This document shows, piece by piece, positions 15,792 through 23,342 of a DNA stretch of 26,517 nt. The notes under the pieces were generated by a model, which was given only the letters and a program-made list of their open reading frames with translations, was not told the DNA's origin and did not search any database. Within the stretch, counting starts at the first letter, position 1, and the number at the start of each line of letters is the position of its first letter. The translations under genes were made by a program, and so were the position numbers. This DNA comes from JADGRQ01 sp041476585 (GTDB taxonomy: Bacteria > Pseudomonadota > Gammaproteobacteria > Burkholderiales > SG8-39). Location: NCBI GenBank assembly GCA_041476585.1, contig JBGOTT010000017.1:1-26517 (forward strand), in the 5' to 3' direction.

Positions 15792-17089
15792 GATGCAGAC
15801 TTAATGGAGATGCTCTTGCTTGACGGGCGGGGGGCGCGGGGGTGAGGAATCTCCCCCCCCCCGCTTCGTTTCCCATAGCGATTGGCGACGTAGTTTTCGA
15901 CAATCGCCTGGAACTCCTCCGCGATGCGCATGCCCTTCAGCGTCACCGTTTTTGCGCCATCGACGTACACCGGCGCGACAGGAACTTCGTTGGTGCCCGG
16001 CAGGCTGATGCCAATGTCGGCGTGCTTGGACTCGCCCGGCCCGTTCACCACGCAGCCCATGACGGCGACCCGCATCTCCTGCACGCCCGGATAGCGCTCG
16101 CGCCATACCGGCATCTGGCCGCGCAGGTAGGTCTGGATCTTATCGGCCAGTTCCTGGAACACCGTGCTGGTGGTACGCCCGCACCCGGGGCACGCGATCA
16201 CCATCGGCGTGAAACTGCGCAGGCCCATCGTCTGCAGCAGCTCCTGCGCCACCAGCACCTCGCGCGTGCGCTCGCCGCCCGGCTCGGGGGTGAGCGAAAC
16301 GCGAATCGTGTCGCCAATGCCCTCCTGCAGCAGCACCGCCATCGCCGCGCTCGACGCGACGATGCCCTTCGACCCCATTCCCGCCTCGGTGAGACCCAGG
16401 TGCAGCGCGTAATCGCAGCGCTGCGCCAGCTCGCGGTACACCGCAATCAGGTCCTGCACGCCGCTCACCTTGCAGGAGATGACGATGCGCCCCGGCGGCA
16501 GGCCCCATTGCACGGCCTGCTGCGCGGATTCCAGCGCGGAGGCGATCAGCGCCTCGCGCATCACTTCGGCCGCCTCGAGCGGCGCCGGACGGCGGCCGTT
16601 CTCGTCCATCAGGCGCGCAAGCAGCTCCGGATCGAGACTGCCCCAGTTGACGCCGATGCGCACCGGCTTTTCGTTGCGGCAGGCAGCCTCGATCATGGTG
16701 GCGAACTGTTCGTCGCGCTTGCGGCCCTGGCCGACATTGCCCGGGTTGATGCGGTATTTCGCCAGCGCGCGCGCGCAGTCCGGATACTGCGTCAGCAGGC
16801 GATGGCCGTTGTAATGAAAATCGCCGATCAGCGGAACGCCGCAACCCAGCGCGTCGAGCCGATCGCGCAGCGGGGCGACCGCCGCCGCCGCCTCGGGGGT
16901 ATTGACGGTGACGCGCACCAGCTCCGACCCCGCGCGCCACAGGGCGTGGACCTGCTCGGCCGTCGCGCGCGCATCCGCGGTATCGGTGTTGGTCATCGAC
17001 TGCACCACGATCGGCGCGCCGCCCCCGATCGCGACCCCGCCGACGTTGACCAGGCGCGACGCCCTGCGCTTCAATGCGTTGCCGGACAC
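15788..17089 (-). CDS. ispG: 4-hydroxy-3-methylbut-2-enyl diphosphate synthase (flavodoxin)
   Basis: A 433-residue iron-sulfur enzyme of the MEP isoprenoid pathway that converts MEcPP to HMBPP. The N-terminal TIM barrel (VGGVAIGGGAPIVVQSMTNT; RINPGNVG; GVNWGSLD) is followed by the cluster-binding cysteines in CPGCGR and CVVNGPGE. GTG start at 17089, 4 nt after rodZ. After the conserved end (VENYVANRYGKR) there is a low-complexity tail of about 25 residues translated from a run of 10 G residues onwards (SGGGEIPHPRAP and on). The tail ends exactly at the hisS start, which argues that the present reading frame is genuine. Confidence 0.96.
   Translation of the reverse strand: MSGNALKRRASRLVNVGGVAIGGGAPIVVQSMTNTDTADARATAEQVHALWRAGSELVRVTVNTPEAAAAVAPLRDRLDALGCGVPLIGDFHYNGHRLLTQYPDCARALAKYRINPGNVGQGRKRDEQFATMIEAACRNEKPVRIGVNWGSLDPELLARLMDENGRRPAPLEAAEVMREALIASALESAQQAVQWGLPPGRIVISCKVSGVQDLIAVYRELAQRCDYALHLGLTEAGMGSKGIVASSAAMAVLLQEGIGDTIRVSLTPEPGGERTREVLVAQELLQTMGLRSFTPMVIACPGCGRTTSTVFQELADKIQTYLRGQMPVWRERYPGVQEMRVAVMGCVVNGPGESKHADIGISLPGTNEVPVAPVYVDGAKTVTLKGMRIAEEFQAIVENYVANRYGKRSGGGEIPHPRAPRPSSKSISIKSAS
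15853..15862 (-). repeat. Ten-base homopolymer (C on plus, G in the ispG coding strand)
   Basis: A 10-bp mononucleotide run lies inside the last 75 nt of ispG, flanked by other G-rich stretches. Its length sets the reading frame of the ispG tail: 10 G ends at 15788 and overlaps hisS; 11 G ends at 15801, before hisS; 9 G reads on out of frame into hisS. Confidence 0.95.
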
Positions 17090-17093
17090 GGGA

Positions 17094-17951
17094 TCATTCG
17101 AGGGTGAAGCGCGCGACCTCGACCTTGACGTGCGGCATCACGTCGATCGGACGATCCTCGTAGGTGAGCGTCACGTGCTGCGCGTTGCCGATCACCACTT
17201 CGAACGGCGGCACGCCCTCGATCGCCTGTTCGCTGCCGGCGGGATTCAACTGCGAAATCAGCTTGCGGCCGGCGCGGTCGGTGATCTCGACCCACGATTC
17301 CCGCTCGAAGCTGAGGTTGATCCTGCGCTGCGCGCGCACCGGCGTCGGGTTCGGGCTCGGCTGCGCCTGCGTCTCGGTCTCGGCGGCCGCGATCACCGGC
17401 GTCGCCGCGATGCTGGAAACCATCGTCTGCGCCATGGGCGGCGTCTGCGCCGCGGGCGGCGTCTGCGCCGCGGGCACGAATTCGAGCTTCGCCGCGCCCC
17501 CGCTGTCGCGCATCCATTCGAACGCGAGCGCTCCCACCGCGAAGAGGACCCCGACGGAAATCAGCAGGTAGGCGAGATTTACCCGGCGCGCGCCGTCGGC
17601 GAAGGGCACCGGATCGGGCAACACGACCGCCTGTTCGGGCAGCGCTGTCGCGCTCGAGCGCTCGCCCAGCGCGGCCAGCATCGGCGCCGCATCGAGCCTG
17701 AGCAGCCGCGCGTAGTTACGCAGCATCCCGCGGGCAAAAGTGCCGGTCGGCAGGCGCGCGAAATCGCCCGCTTCGAGCGCCTCGATCTGGCGCGGTGCGA
17801 GCTTGAGCCGCTGCGCGGCGTCCTCCAGCGAGAGCCCTAGCGCCTGGCGCTGGTGCGCGAACTGCGCAAACGGGCTCTCGGCCGCGCGCAGATCTTCCGG
17901 CGTCGGCGCGTCCTGCTCGGAGTTGCGGTCGGTCGCCTGTTCGCCGGACAT
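17094..17951 (-). CDS. rodZ: Cell shape protein RodZ
   Basis: A 285-residue inner membrane protein that links MreB filaments to the elongation machinery. A cytoplasmic helix-turn-helix domain (about 28-90, with LSLEDAAQRLKLAPRQIEAL and GTFARGMLRNYARLL) is followed by one transmembrane helix (about 124-146) and a periplasmic part: a Pro/Thr/Gln-rich linker with a short tandem repeat (160-176) and a C-terminal DUF4115 domain (from about 210, SFERESWVEITDRAGRKL). The ATG directly abuts the stop of pilW (0 nt), and ispG begins 4 nt after its stop. Confidence 0.93.
   Translation of the reverse strand: MSGEQATDRNSEQDAPTPEDLRAAESPFAQFAHQRQALGLSLEDAAQRLKLAPRQIEALEAGDFARLPTGTFARGMLRNYARLLRLDAAPMLAALGERSSATALPEQAVVLPDPVPFADGARRVNLAYLLISVGVLFAVGALAFEWMRDSGGAAKLEFVPAAQTPPAAQTPPMAQTMVSSIAATPVIAAAETETQAQPSPNPTPVRAQRRINLSFERESWVEITDRAGRKLISQLNPAGSEQAIEGVPPFEVVIGNAQHVTLTYEDRPIDVMPHVKVEVARFTLE
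17425..17478 (-). repeat. Three 18-bp tandem repeats inside rodZ
   Basis: Three adjacent units at 17425-17442, 17443-17460 and 17461-17478; on the plus strand each starts GTCTGCGCC. They differ at few positions and encode the hexapeptide pattern AQTPPx (AAQTPPAAQTPPMAQT) in the periplasmic linker. The unit is a multiple of three, so copy number could change without breaking the frame. Confidence 0.85.
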
Positions 17952-18755
17952 TCAGTTGTACTCGCCGCGCTGCAGGGACTGGTATTCGCTCGACGCGGCG
18001 AAGCGGCGCCGCAGCTGATTGGCCAAAGCCGTCTCCGCGTTCTTGTCGCCCAGGCGGCGCTCGATGCGCAGCGCAAGCCACAGCGATTCCGCGCTCGGTT
18101 CGACCAGCCGATTGGCGCGCGCGACAAACTTGCGCGCGTCCTCGTAGCGTCCGTTGCGGTAGTGGATTTGGCCGAGTTTCAGCAGCGACACCGGTTCGTC
18201 GGGCTCGAGCGCAAGCGCGCTCTCGAAATACCCTTGCGCATCTTTCAGATTGTCCTTCTGCAGCGAGCATTGCCCCGCTGCGGCGTAAGACTTCCACGGC
18301 ATCGGATACAGCGGGTTGCGAACCGCCTGCAGGAAATACCGGATCGACGCGTTTTCGCGGCCGGTCTGGCACAGGTACCAGCCGTAATTGTGATTGATGT
18401 CGGGATCGGTCGGCGCGAGCTGCAGCGCGCGGTCGAAGTTCTGCTGCGCAAGCCCGTTCTCCTTCAACTGCATGTACACCAGTCCGAACATGCTGTAGGC
18501 CGGCGCATAGGTCGAATCGGCCTGCAACGCGAGGCGCAGCTCCTCGAGCGCGACGCCCATGTTGCCCCGGCCGTAGTACAGCGATGCCAGCTCGGTGCGG
18601 ATGCGCGCGCGGTTGCGCGGGTCGCTGGTTTCGCCGCTCGGAGTGCCGCCCTGGGCGAGGACCGGACTTTCGCTCGCCGGCTGCGTGCCCGCGCAGCCCG
18701 CGGCAAGGGCGACGGCGATGCATGGGGCGAGCGCGACCAGAAAAAAGCGTTTCAT
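17952..18755 (-). CDS. pilW: Type IV pilus biogenesis/stability lipoprotein PilW (PilF)
   Basis: A 267-residue outer membrane lipoprotein that helps the PilQ secretin assemble or stabilises pili. The signal peptide ends in lipobox LAAGC (Cys21, MKRFFLVALAPCIAVALAAG before it). Several TPR units follow, for instance RTELASLYYGRGNMGVALEE, YAPAYSMFGLVYMQLKENGL and PDINHNYGWYLCQTGR. The pattern NYGWYLC is typical of PilF/PilW. The ATG at 18755 overlaps the rlmN stop by 4 nt. A same-frame upstream extension exists but has no signal-peptide character. No other pilus genes are in the window, which is usual for this locus. Confidence 0.92.
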   Translation of the reverse strand: MKRFFLVALAPCIAVALAAGCAGTQPASESPVLAQGGTPSGETSDPRNRARIRTELASLYYGRGNMGVALEELRLALQADSTYAPAYSMFGLVYMQLKENGLAQQNFDRALQLAPTDPDINHNYGWYLCQTGRENASIRYFLQAVRNPLYPMPWKSYAAAGQCSLQKDNLKDAQGYFESALALEPDEPVSLLKLGQIHYRNGRYEDARKFVARANRLVEPSAESLWLALRIERRLGDKNAETALANQLRRRFAASSEYQSLQRGEYN

Positions 18756-19864
18756 GCGCGTTGCTCCGTGAGTACGACGGTCTTCGGCATCCGCGCCGCG
18801 CTGCGCCGCGTGCGGTCGGCGACATCGCCGGCGAGCTGGCCGCATGCGGCGTCGACGTCCTCGCCGCGCGTGCGGCGCGTCGTCACGGTCAGGCCATCGC
18901 GCGCGAGCACCTCGGCGAAGCGGCGTATGCGCTCGGGGGCGGAGCGGCGGAACTCCGCGCCCGGAAACGGATTGAACGGAATCAGATTGAATTTGCACTT
19001 CACCTGGCGGGCGATCCCGAGCAGCGCGCGCGCATGCGCCTCGCTGTCGTTCACGCCTTCGAGCATCACGTACTCGAAGGTGATGAAATCGCGCGGCGCC
19101 GCGTCGAGGTACCGCCGGCAGGCGCGCAGCAACTCGCGCAACGGGTAGCGGCGGTTGACCGGCACCAGCCGGTCGCGCAGATCGTCGCTCGGCGCGTGCA
19201 GCGACACCGCCAGCGCCACCGGACACTCCTCGCGCAGCCTGTCGATGCCGGGAATCACCCCCGAGGTGGACACGGTCACGCGCCGGCGCGAAAGCCCGTA
19301 AGCATTGTCATCGAGCATCAGGCGCAGCGCCGGAATCACGTTGTCCAGATTGAGGCAGGGCTCGCCCATGCCCATCATCACGACGTTCGTAATGTGCCGG
19401 TGATCCGCGCCATGCTTGGCAGACGCACCGAGCATCCGGTTCGCAAGCCAAAGCTGGCCGATGATCTCGGCGGTCGTGAGGTTGCGGCTGAACCCCTGTT
19501 TGCCGGTGGAGCAGAACGAGCAATCCAGCGTGCATCCCGCCTGGCTCGAAACGCACAGCGTGCCGCGCCGCGGCTCGGGAATGAACACCGCCTCGACGGC
19601 GTTCGCGCCATCGACCTTCAGCAGCCACTTGCGCACGCCGTCCGCAGAAACCGAGTCGCCGACGACCGTCGGCGGCACGATGCGCGCGTCGGCTTCGAGC
19701 TTGCCACGCAGGCCCTTGGCGAGGTCGCTCATCTGCGCGAACTCGGCTGCGCCGCGCTGGTGCACCCAGCGCAGCAGCTGTTGCGCGCGGAACGGTTTTT
19801 CGCCGAGCCCGGCGAAATAGCGCTCCAGTGCGACGGCGTCGAGGTCGAGCAGATTCTGTTTCAT
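18752..19864 (-). CDS. rlmN: 23S rRNA A2503/tRNA A37 methyltransferase RlmN
   Basis: A 370-residue radical SAM enzyme that makes 2-methyladenosine at 23S rRNA position 2503 and tRNA position 37. The radical SAM cysteines are in CTLDCSFC (CxxxCxxC), the SAM-binding GMGEPCLN is present, and the catalytic C-terminal cysteine lies in TRGEDVDAACGQLAGDV. The ATG at 19864 (MKQNLLDLD) overlaps the ndk stop by 4 nt; the frame extends upstream inside ndk, but that part is not family-like. The length is normal. Confidence 0.97.
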   Translation of the reverse strand: MKQNLLDLDAVALERYFAGLGEKPFRAQQLLRWVHQRGAAEFAQMSDLAKGLRGKLEADARIVPPTVVGDSVSADGVRKWLLKVDGANAVEAVFIPEPRRGTLCVSSQAGCTLDCSFCSTGKQGFSRNLTTAEIIGQLWLANRMLGASAKHGADHRHITNVVMMGMGEPCLNLDNVIPALRLMLDDNAYGLSRRRVTVSTSGVIPGIDRLREECPVALAVSLHAPSDDLRDRLVPVNRRYPLRELLRACRRYLDAAPRDFITFEYVMLEGVNDSEAHARALLGIARQVKCKFNLIPFNPFPGAEFRRSAPERIRRFAEVLARDGLTVTTRRTRGEDVDAACGQLAGDVADRTRRSAARMPKTVVLTEQRA

Positions 19865-20289
19865 CGTCCCGCGAATACCTCGCAGGCGGGGAAAAAATAG
19901 CCGATCTCGGTGCGCGCCGTGTCCGCACCGTCCGAGCCATGTACCGCGTTGGCGTCGATCGAATCCGCGAAATCCGCGCGGATGGTGCCTTTGGCGGCCT
20001 TTTTCGGGTCGGTCGCGCCCATCAGTTCGCGGTTCTTCGCGATCGCGCCATCGCCTTCGAGCACCTGCACGAGCACCGGGCCCGACGCCATGAAATCGCA
20101 CAGGTCCCGGAAGAATGGCCGCTCACGGTGCACCGCGTAGAAACCTTCCGCCTGGGCGTTCGACAGGTGCATCATCCGCGCGGCGACGATCTTCAGCCCG
20201 GCGGCCTCAAAGCGCGCCAGGATGCTCCCGATCGCGTTTTTCGTCACCGCGTCCGGCTTGATGATGGACAGGGTTTGTTCGACCGCCAT
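19861..20289 (-). CDS. ndk: Nucleoside diphosphate kinase
   Basis: A 142-residue enzyme that moves the gamma phosphate of ATP onto NDPs, balancing nucleotide pools. It begins with the family start MAVEQTLSIIKPDAV and holds the catalytic histidine in NAVHGSDG, near the end. The ATG at 20289 with GGAG about 10 nt upstream is preferred to a TTG at 20307. It is the first gene of the nine-gene block; a likely promoter lies at 20327-20335. Confidence 0.97.
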   Translation of the reverse strand: MAVEQTLSIIKPDAVTKNAIGSILARFEAAGLKIVAARMMHLSNAQAEGFYAVHRERPFFRDLCDFMASGPVLVQVLEGDGAIAKNRELMGATDPKKAAKGTIRADFADSIDANAVHGSDGADTARTEIGYFFPACEVFAGR

Positions 20290-20326
20290 GTGAAACGTTC
20301 TCCGCAAGCGAAAAACTTAACTAAAG

Positions 20327-20335
20327 ATAATACCA
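20327..20335 (-). promoter_or_regulatory. Likely extended -10 promoter of the ndk operon
   Basis: On the minus strand TGGTATTAT fits the extended -10 pattern TGnTATAAT with one mismatch, placing transcription start near 20320, about 30 nt before the ndk ATG. The surrounding DNA is AT-richer than the genes. No good -35 hexamer lies at the right distance, which is common with extended -10 promoters. Confidence 0.45.
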
Positions 20336-20346
20336 CGACACGTGGT
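20332..20346. promoter_or_regulatory. Inverted repeat overlapping the ndk -10 element
   Basis: ACCACG-ACA-CGTGGT is a perfect 6-bp inverted repeat with a 3-bp spacer. It covers the TG and first base of the proposed -10 and extends into the spacer, where a repressor would block RNA polymerase. No known regulator is implied by the sequence alone. Confidence 0.35.
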
Positions 20347-20491
20347 TGACCTTTGTAAAAACAATGGCTTGGGTAGTGAGTCAGATTGGAAAAGGAGGCC
20401 CAAACCCCGCATTCAATTCTTTATCGGTTTGGCAGGAAACTCGGTAAGACAGGGTTTGATGGATGCGCCCGTAGTTTGCTGAATGCGTTAG
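20347..20491. other. Rest of the tilS-ndk spacer, no gene seen
   Basis: This AT-richer spacer after tilS has no believable gene. CCAAACC (20400-20406) and GGTTTGG (20426-20432) could form a 7-bp stem with a 19-nt loop, but no T-run follows on the minus strand, so I do not call it a terminator. Confidence 0.5.
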
Positions 20492-21766
20492 TCAGGCGCG
20501 AATCCACTCGGGCAGCACGCCCTTGCGGCGCGCGCTCGCCTGCCAGTCGGCACTCACGCCCAACCCCGGCACCCACACGAGCGCTTCGCCGCAATAGACC
20601 ATCGGCAGCCGCTCGCGTTCCCAGGGCGCGATGCCGGCTTCCTGGAACAGGTTCTTCAGCGTCCGGCGCGGCCGGCCCGCGGCGACGCGAAAACGCTCGC
20701 CGCCGCCGCGCAGTCGCACCTCAAGCCCGAGCGCAGCGATCCGCGCCGCATCGATGCCCGCGCCCGAACACCGGTGGAAGCGCAGCTCACCGCCGAGCGC
20801 AGCCAGGCGCAGCGCGCGCTCTCCGCGCCACGCGAGAGACTCGAATCCCGCAGCCGGTTTACTTTCCTCCACCTGCACCGCACCGCGCCATCTGCGCAGC
20901 ACCGCGCCATCATGCGCAATGGCGGCGCGCGAATCAACGCGCGGACTGGAAAGCTGGCGCAGCATCTCCACCAGCTTCGCTTCGCTTGGCGCGCGCATGC
21001 CGCGCGCCGCGAGGAACTCCCTCAGCAAGGTTCGTTCGCCTGCGTCGACGCGTCCGAAATGACCGGCGGCGCGCGCCAATGCCTCGCGCCAGCGCGGCCA
21101 GCGCTCGTCCAGAAGCGGTCCGATCCTGTGCCGCAGGAAATTGCGCGCGAGGCGCTCATCGGCGTTCGTTTCGTCCTCAATCCACACGAGGCCTCGCCGC
21201 TTCGCGTAGGCAGCGACGTCAGCGCGCGAAACGCCGAGCAGCGGCCGGACCGCGATCACCGTGGCGGCGCGATTCCCGGGGAGTGCGCCGGTCTCCGGCA
21301 TCGCCGCGGCGCCGCGTGCTCCGGCGCCGCGCAGCAGGTTGAGCAGCACCGTTTCGGCCTGGTCATCACACTGGTGCGCAAGCGCCACGCAATCGGTTGG
21401 TGCGCGCGCGAGCGCCGCGTATCGCGCCTCACGCGCCGCGGCCTCGATGCCCTTGCCGCGCCGCGCACCGAGTGCGACGCGTCTCACCGTAAGCGGCACG
21501 CGCAAGCGACTGCACAGCGCGCGGCAGAACGTCTCCCAGCGGTGCGCGTTCGGGCTGATGCGATGATTGACGTGCATCGCGCTCAACGCGACGCCCATGC
21601 CCGGCGCAAGCGCGTGGAGCACGTCGAGCAGCACCACCGAATCGATGCCTCCGGAAAGCGCGACCGCGACGCGCCGGTTCTGCAATCGCGCGCGCACCAG
21701 CGCCGCGCGCACAGACGCATGCAGCGGATCGTGCCTAGCGCCCGCCGGCTTCCTTGAATCTGCCAT
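20492..21766 (-). CDS. tilS: tRNA(Ile)-lysidine synthetase TilS
   Basis: A 424-residue ATP pyrophosphatase-type enzyme that changes the CAU anticodon wobble C of a tRNA-Ile to lysidine, so it reads AUA. The PP-loop SGGIDSVVLLDVL is near residue 40; AMHVNHRISPNA and ALAHQCDDQAETVLLNLLRG are the usual downstream motifs, followed by the C-terminal tRNA-binding part (LKNLFQEAGIAPWERERLPM). The ATG at 21766 overlaps accA by 32 nt; a GTG at 21712 would avoid most of the overlap but gives a shorter N-terminus. The first start remains my choice. Confidence 0.95.
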   Translation of the reverse strand: MADSRKPAGARHDPLHASVRAALVRARLQNRRVAVALSGGIDSVVLLDVLHALAPGMGVALSAMHVNHRISPNAHRWETFCRALCSRLRVPLTVRRVALGARRGKGIEAAAREARYAALARAPTDCVALAHQCDDQAETVLLNLLRGAGARGAAAMPETGALPGNRAATVIAVRPLLGVSRADVAAYAKRRGLVWIEDETNADERLARNFLRHRIGPLLDERWPRWREALARAAGHFGRVDAGERTLLREFLAARGMRAPSEAKLVEMLRQLSSPRVDSRAAIAHDGAVLRRWRGAVQVEESKPAAGFESLAWRGERALRLAALGGELRFHRCSGAGIDAARIAALGLEVRLRGGGERFRVAAGRPRRTLKNLFQEAGIAPWERERLPMVYCGEALVWVPGLGVSADWQASARRKGVLPEWIRA

Positions 21767-22703
21767 AGCCCATCAGGCGCTCGAGCCGATGCTCGACCAG
21801 CCGGTCGGGCTTCATGCCTGAGAGCTGCTTGAACGCCTCGGCCAGCGCCTTCTTGAGCGCCTGGGCAGTGGCCTGCGGATCGCGGTGCGCGCCGCCAAGC
21901 GGTTCGCCGACGATCTTGTCGATCAGCTCGAGCGTCTTCAGGCGGCCGGCGGTGATGCCGAGGGTCTCGGCAGCTTCGGGCGCCTTGGCGGCGTCCTTCC
22001 ACAGGATCGCCGCGCAGCCTTCCGGGGAGATCACCGAATAGGTCGCGTACTGCAGCATGATCACGACGTCGGCGACCGCAATCGCAAGCGCGCCCCCCGA
22101 GCCGCCCTCGCCGATCACCGTGCTGATGATCGGGGTGCGCAAACTCGCCATCTCGAACAGATTACGGCCGATCGCCTCCGACTGCCCGCGCTCCTCGGCA
22201 TCGATGCCCGGATAGGCGCCGGGCGTATCGACGAAAGTAAACACCGGCAAGCCGAATTTCTCCGCCAGCTTCATCACGCGCAGCGCCTTGCGGTAGCCTT
22301 CCGGGCGCGGCATGCCGAAGTTGCGCAGGATCTTCTCCTTGGTGTCGCGCCCCTTCTGGTGGCCGATCACCGCGCAGGCCTCGCCGTTGAAGCGCGCCAG
22401 CCCCGCGACGATCGAAGCGTCCTCGGCAAACAAGCGATCGCCATGCAGTTCCTCGAAGTGCGTGAACAGCATTGCCACGTAGTCGAGCGTATAGGGCCGC
22501 TGCGGATGGCGCGCGACCTGCGCCACCTGCCATGGCGTCAGTTTGGCGTAGATGCCCTTGGTGAGCGCCTGGCTCTTTTTCTGCAGGCGCTCGATCTCCC
22601 CCGAGATATCCACCGCCGAGTCGTCCTGCGCGAAGCGCAGCTCCTCGATGCGGCCTTCGAGTTCGGCGATCGGCTGCTCGAAAGCGAGGAAGGTGGTTTT
22701 CAT
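21735..22703 (-). CDS. accA: Acetyl-CoA carboxylase carboxyltransferase subunit alpha
   Basis: A 322-residue subunit that, with AccD, moves the carboxyl group from biotin to acetyl-CoA, making malonyl-CoA for fatty acid synthesis. The protein starts with MKTTFLAFEQPIAELEGRIE and a coiled-coil-like region, followed by crotonase-fold motifs: FVDTPGAYPG, EAIGRNLFEM, GEGGSGGALAIAVAD and SPEGCAAILWKD. Length and sequence are normal. It begins 18 nt after the glycosylase stop with no clear Shine-Dalgarno. Confidence 0.97.
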   Translation of the reverse strand: MKTTFLAFEQPIAELEGRIEELRFAQDDSAVDISGEIERLQKKSQALTKGIYAKLTPWQVAQVARHPQRPYTLDYVAMLFTHFEELHGDRLFAEDASIVAGLARFNGEACAVIGHQKGRDTKEKILRNFGMPRPEGYRKALRVMKLAEKFGLPVFTFVDTPGAYPGIDAEERGQSEAIGRNLFEMASLRTPIISTVIGEGGSGGALAIAVADVVIMLQYATYSVISPEGCAAILWKDAAKAPEAAETLGITAGRLKTLELIDKIVGEPLGGAHRDPQATAQALKKALAEAFKQLSGMKPDRLVEHRLERLMGYGRFKEAGGR

Positions 22704-22721
22704 GGCGGCAGGATTTTAAAC

Positions 22722-23342
22722 CTAGTATTCGACCGGCACCGGATCGAGGCTGCGCCACAGGTACCACGTCGCAACCGAGCGGTACGGTGCCCAGGTCGCG
22801 CCGAGCTTGCGCATGCGCGCGAGCGAGACCTTGCGCCCCTTGAAATAGTGCAGGCGCAATGCCTTCTGCAGGCCGAGGTCATCGAGCGGAAATACGTCGG
22901 GGCGCAGCAGATTGAAGATCAGGAACATCTCCGCGGTCCAGCGGCCGATGCCGCGCACCCGCATCAACTCCGCGATCACCGCCTCGTCGTCCATCTGCGG
23001 CCAGCGCGCCACCTGGGCGGTGCCGTCCGCGAAATGCCGCGCGAGGTCGGCGATGTACTCGACCTTGCGATCCGAAAGACCGCAGCCGCGCATCGTGCCG
23101 CGCTCGAGCACGAGCACCGCACCGGGAGTCATTTCCGATGCCGCCGCGGCCAGCCGGTCCCAGACGCTTTGCGCCGCTTTCACCGAGATCTGCTGGCCGA
23201 CAATCGCGCGCGCAAGCGTGAAGAACGGTTCGCCGCGGCGTGTCAGCGCAACCCTCGGATGGGCGCGCATGATTTCCGCCATGATCGGGTCCTTGCGCGC
23301 CAATGCGCGCTTGCCCTTCAGCCAGTACTCGGGCGTCGTCAC
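22722..23342 (-). CDS. DNA-3-methyladenine glycosylase (AlkA family, HhH-GPD)
   Basis: A 206-residue base excision repair enzyme that removes alkylated purines. The helix-hairpin-helix LMRVRGIGRWTAEMFLIF is followed by FPLDDLGLQ, whose aspartate is the catalytic residue of the HhH-GPD fold. The N-terminal ARAIVGQQISVKAA is typical of AlkA. The E. coli AlkA N-terminal domain is missing, as in the short bacterial forms. It starts with GTG at 23342, which overlaps the DUF6352 stop (GTGA). Linked to the HNH/DUF6352 genes upstream and accA downstream. Confidence 0.93.
   Translation of the reverse strand: MTTPEYWLKGKRALARKDPIMAEIMRAHPRVALTRRGEPFFTLARAIVGQQISVKAAQSVWDRLAAAASEMTPGAVLVLERGTMRGCGLSDRKVEYIADLARHFADGTAQVARWPQMDDEAVIAELMRVRGIGRWTAEMFLIFNLLRPDVFPLDDLGLQKALRLHYFKGRKVSLARMRKLGATWAPYRSVATWYLWRSLDPVPVEY

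Noticed and set aside
20400..20432. A stem CCAAACC/GGTTTGG after tilS as a Rho-independent terminator.
   Set aside because: The loop is 19 nt and no T-run follows on the minus strand.
20386..21342. A plus-strand open frame starting with TTG opposite tilS.
   Set aside because: It has a strong-looking AAGGAGG inside the coding part, not before the start, and becomes Arg/Ala low-complexity opposite the TilS motifs.
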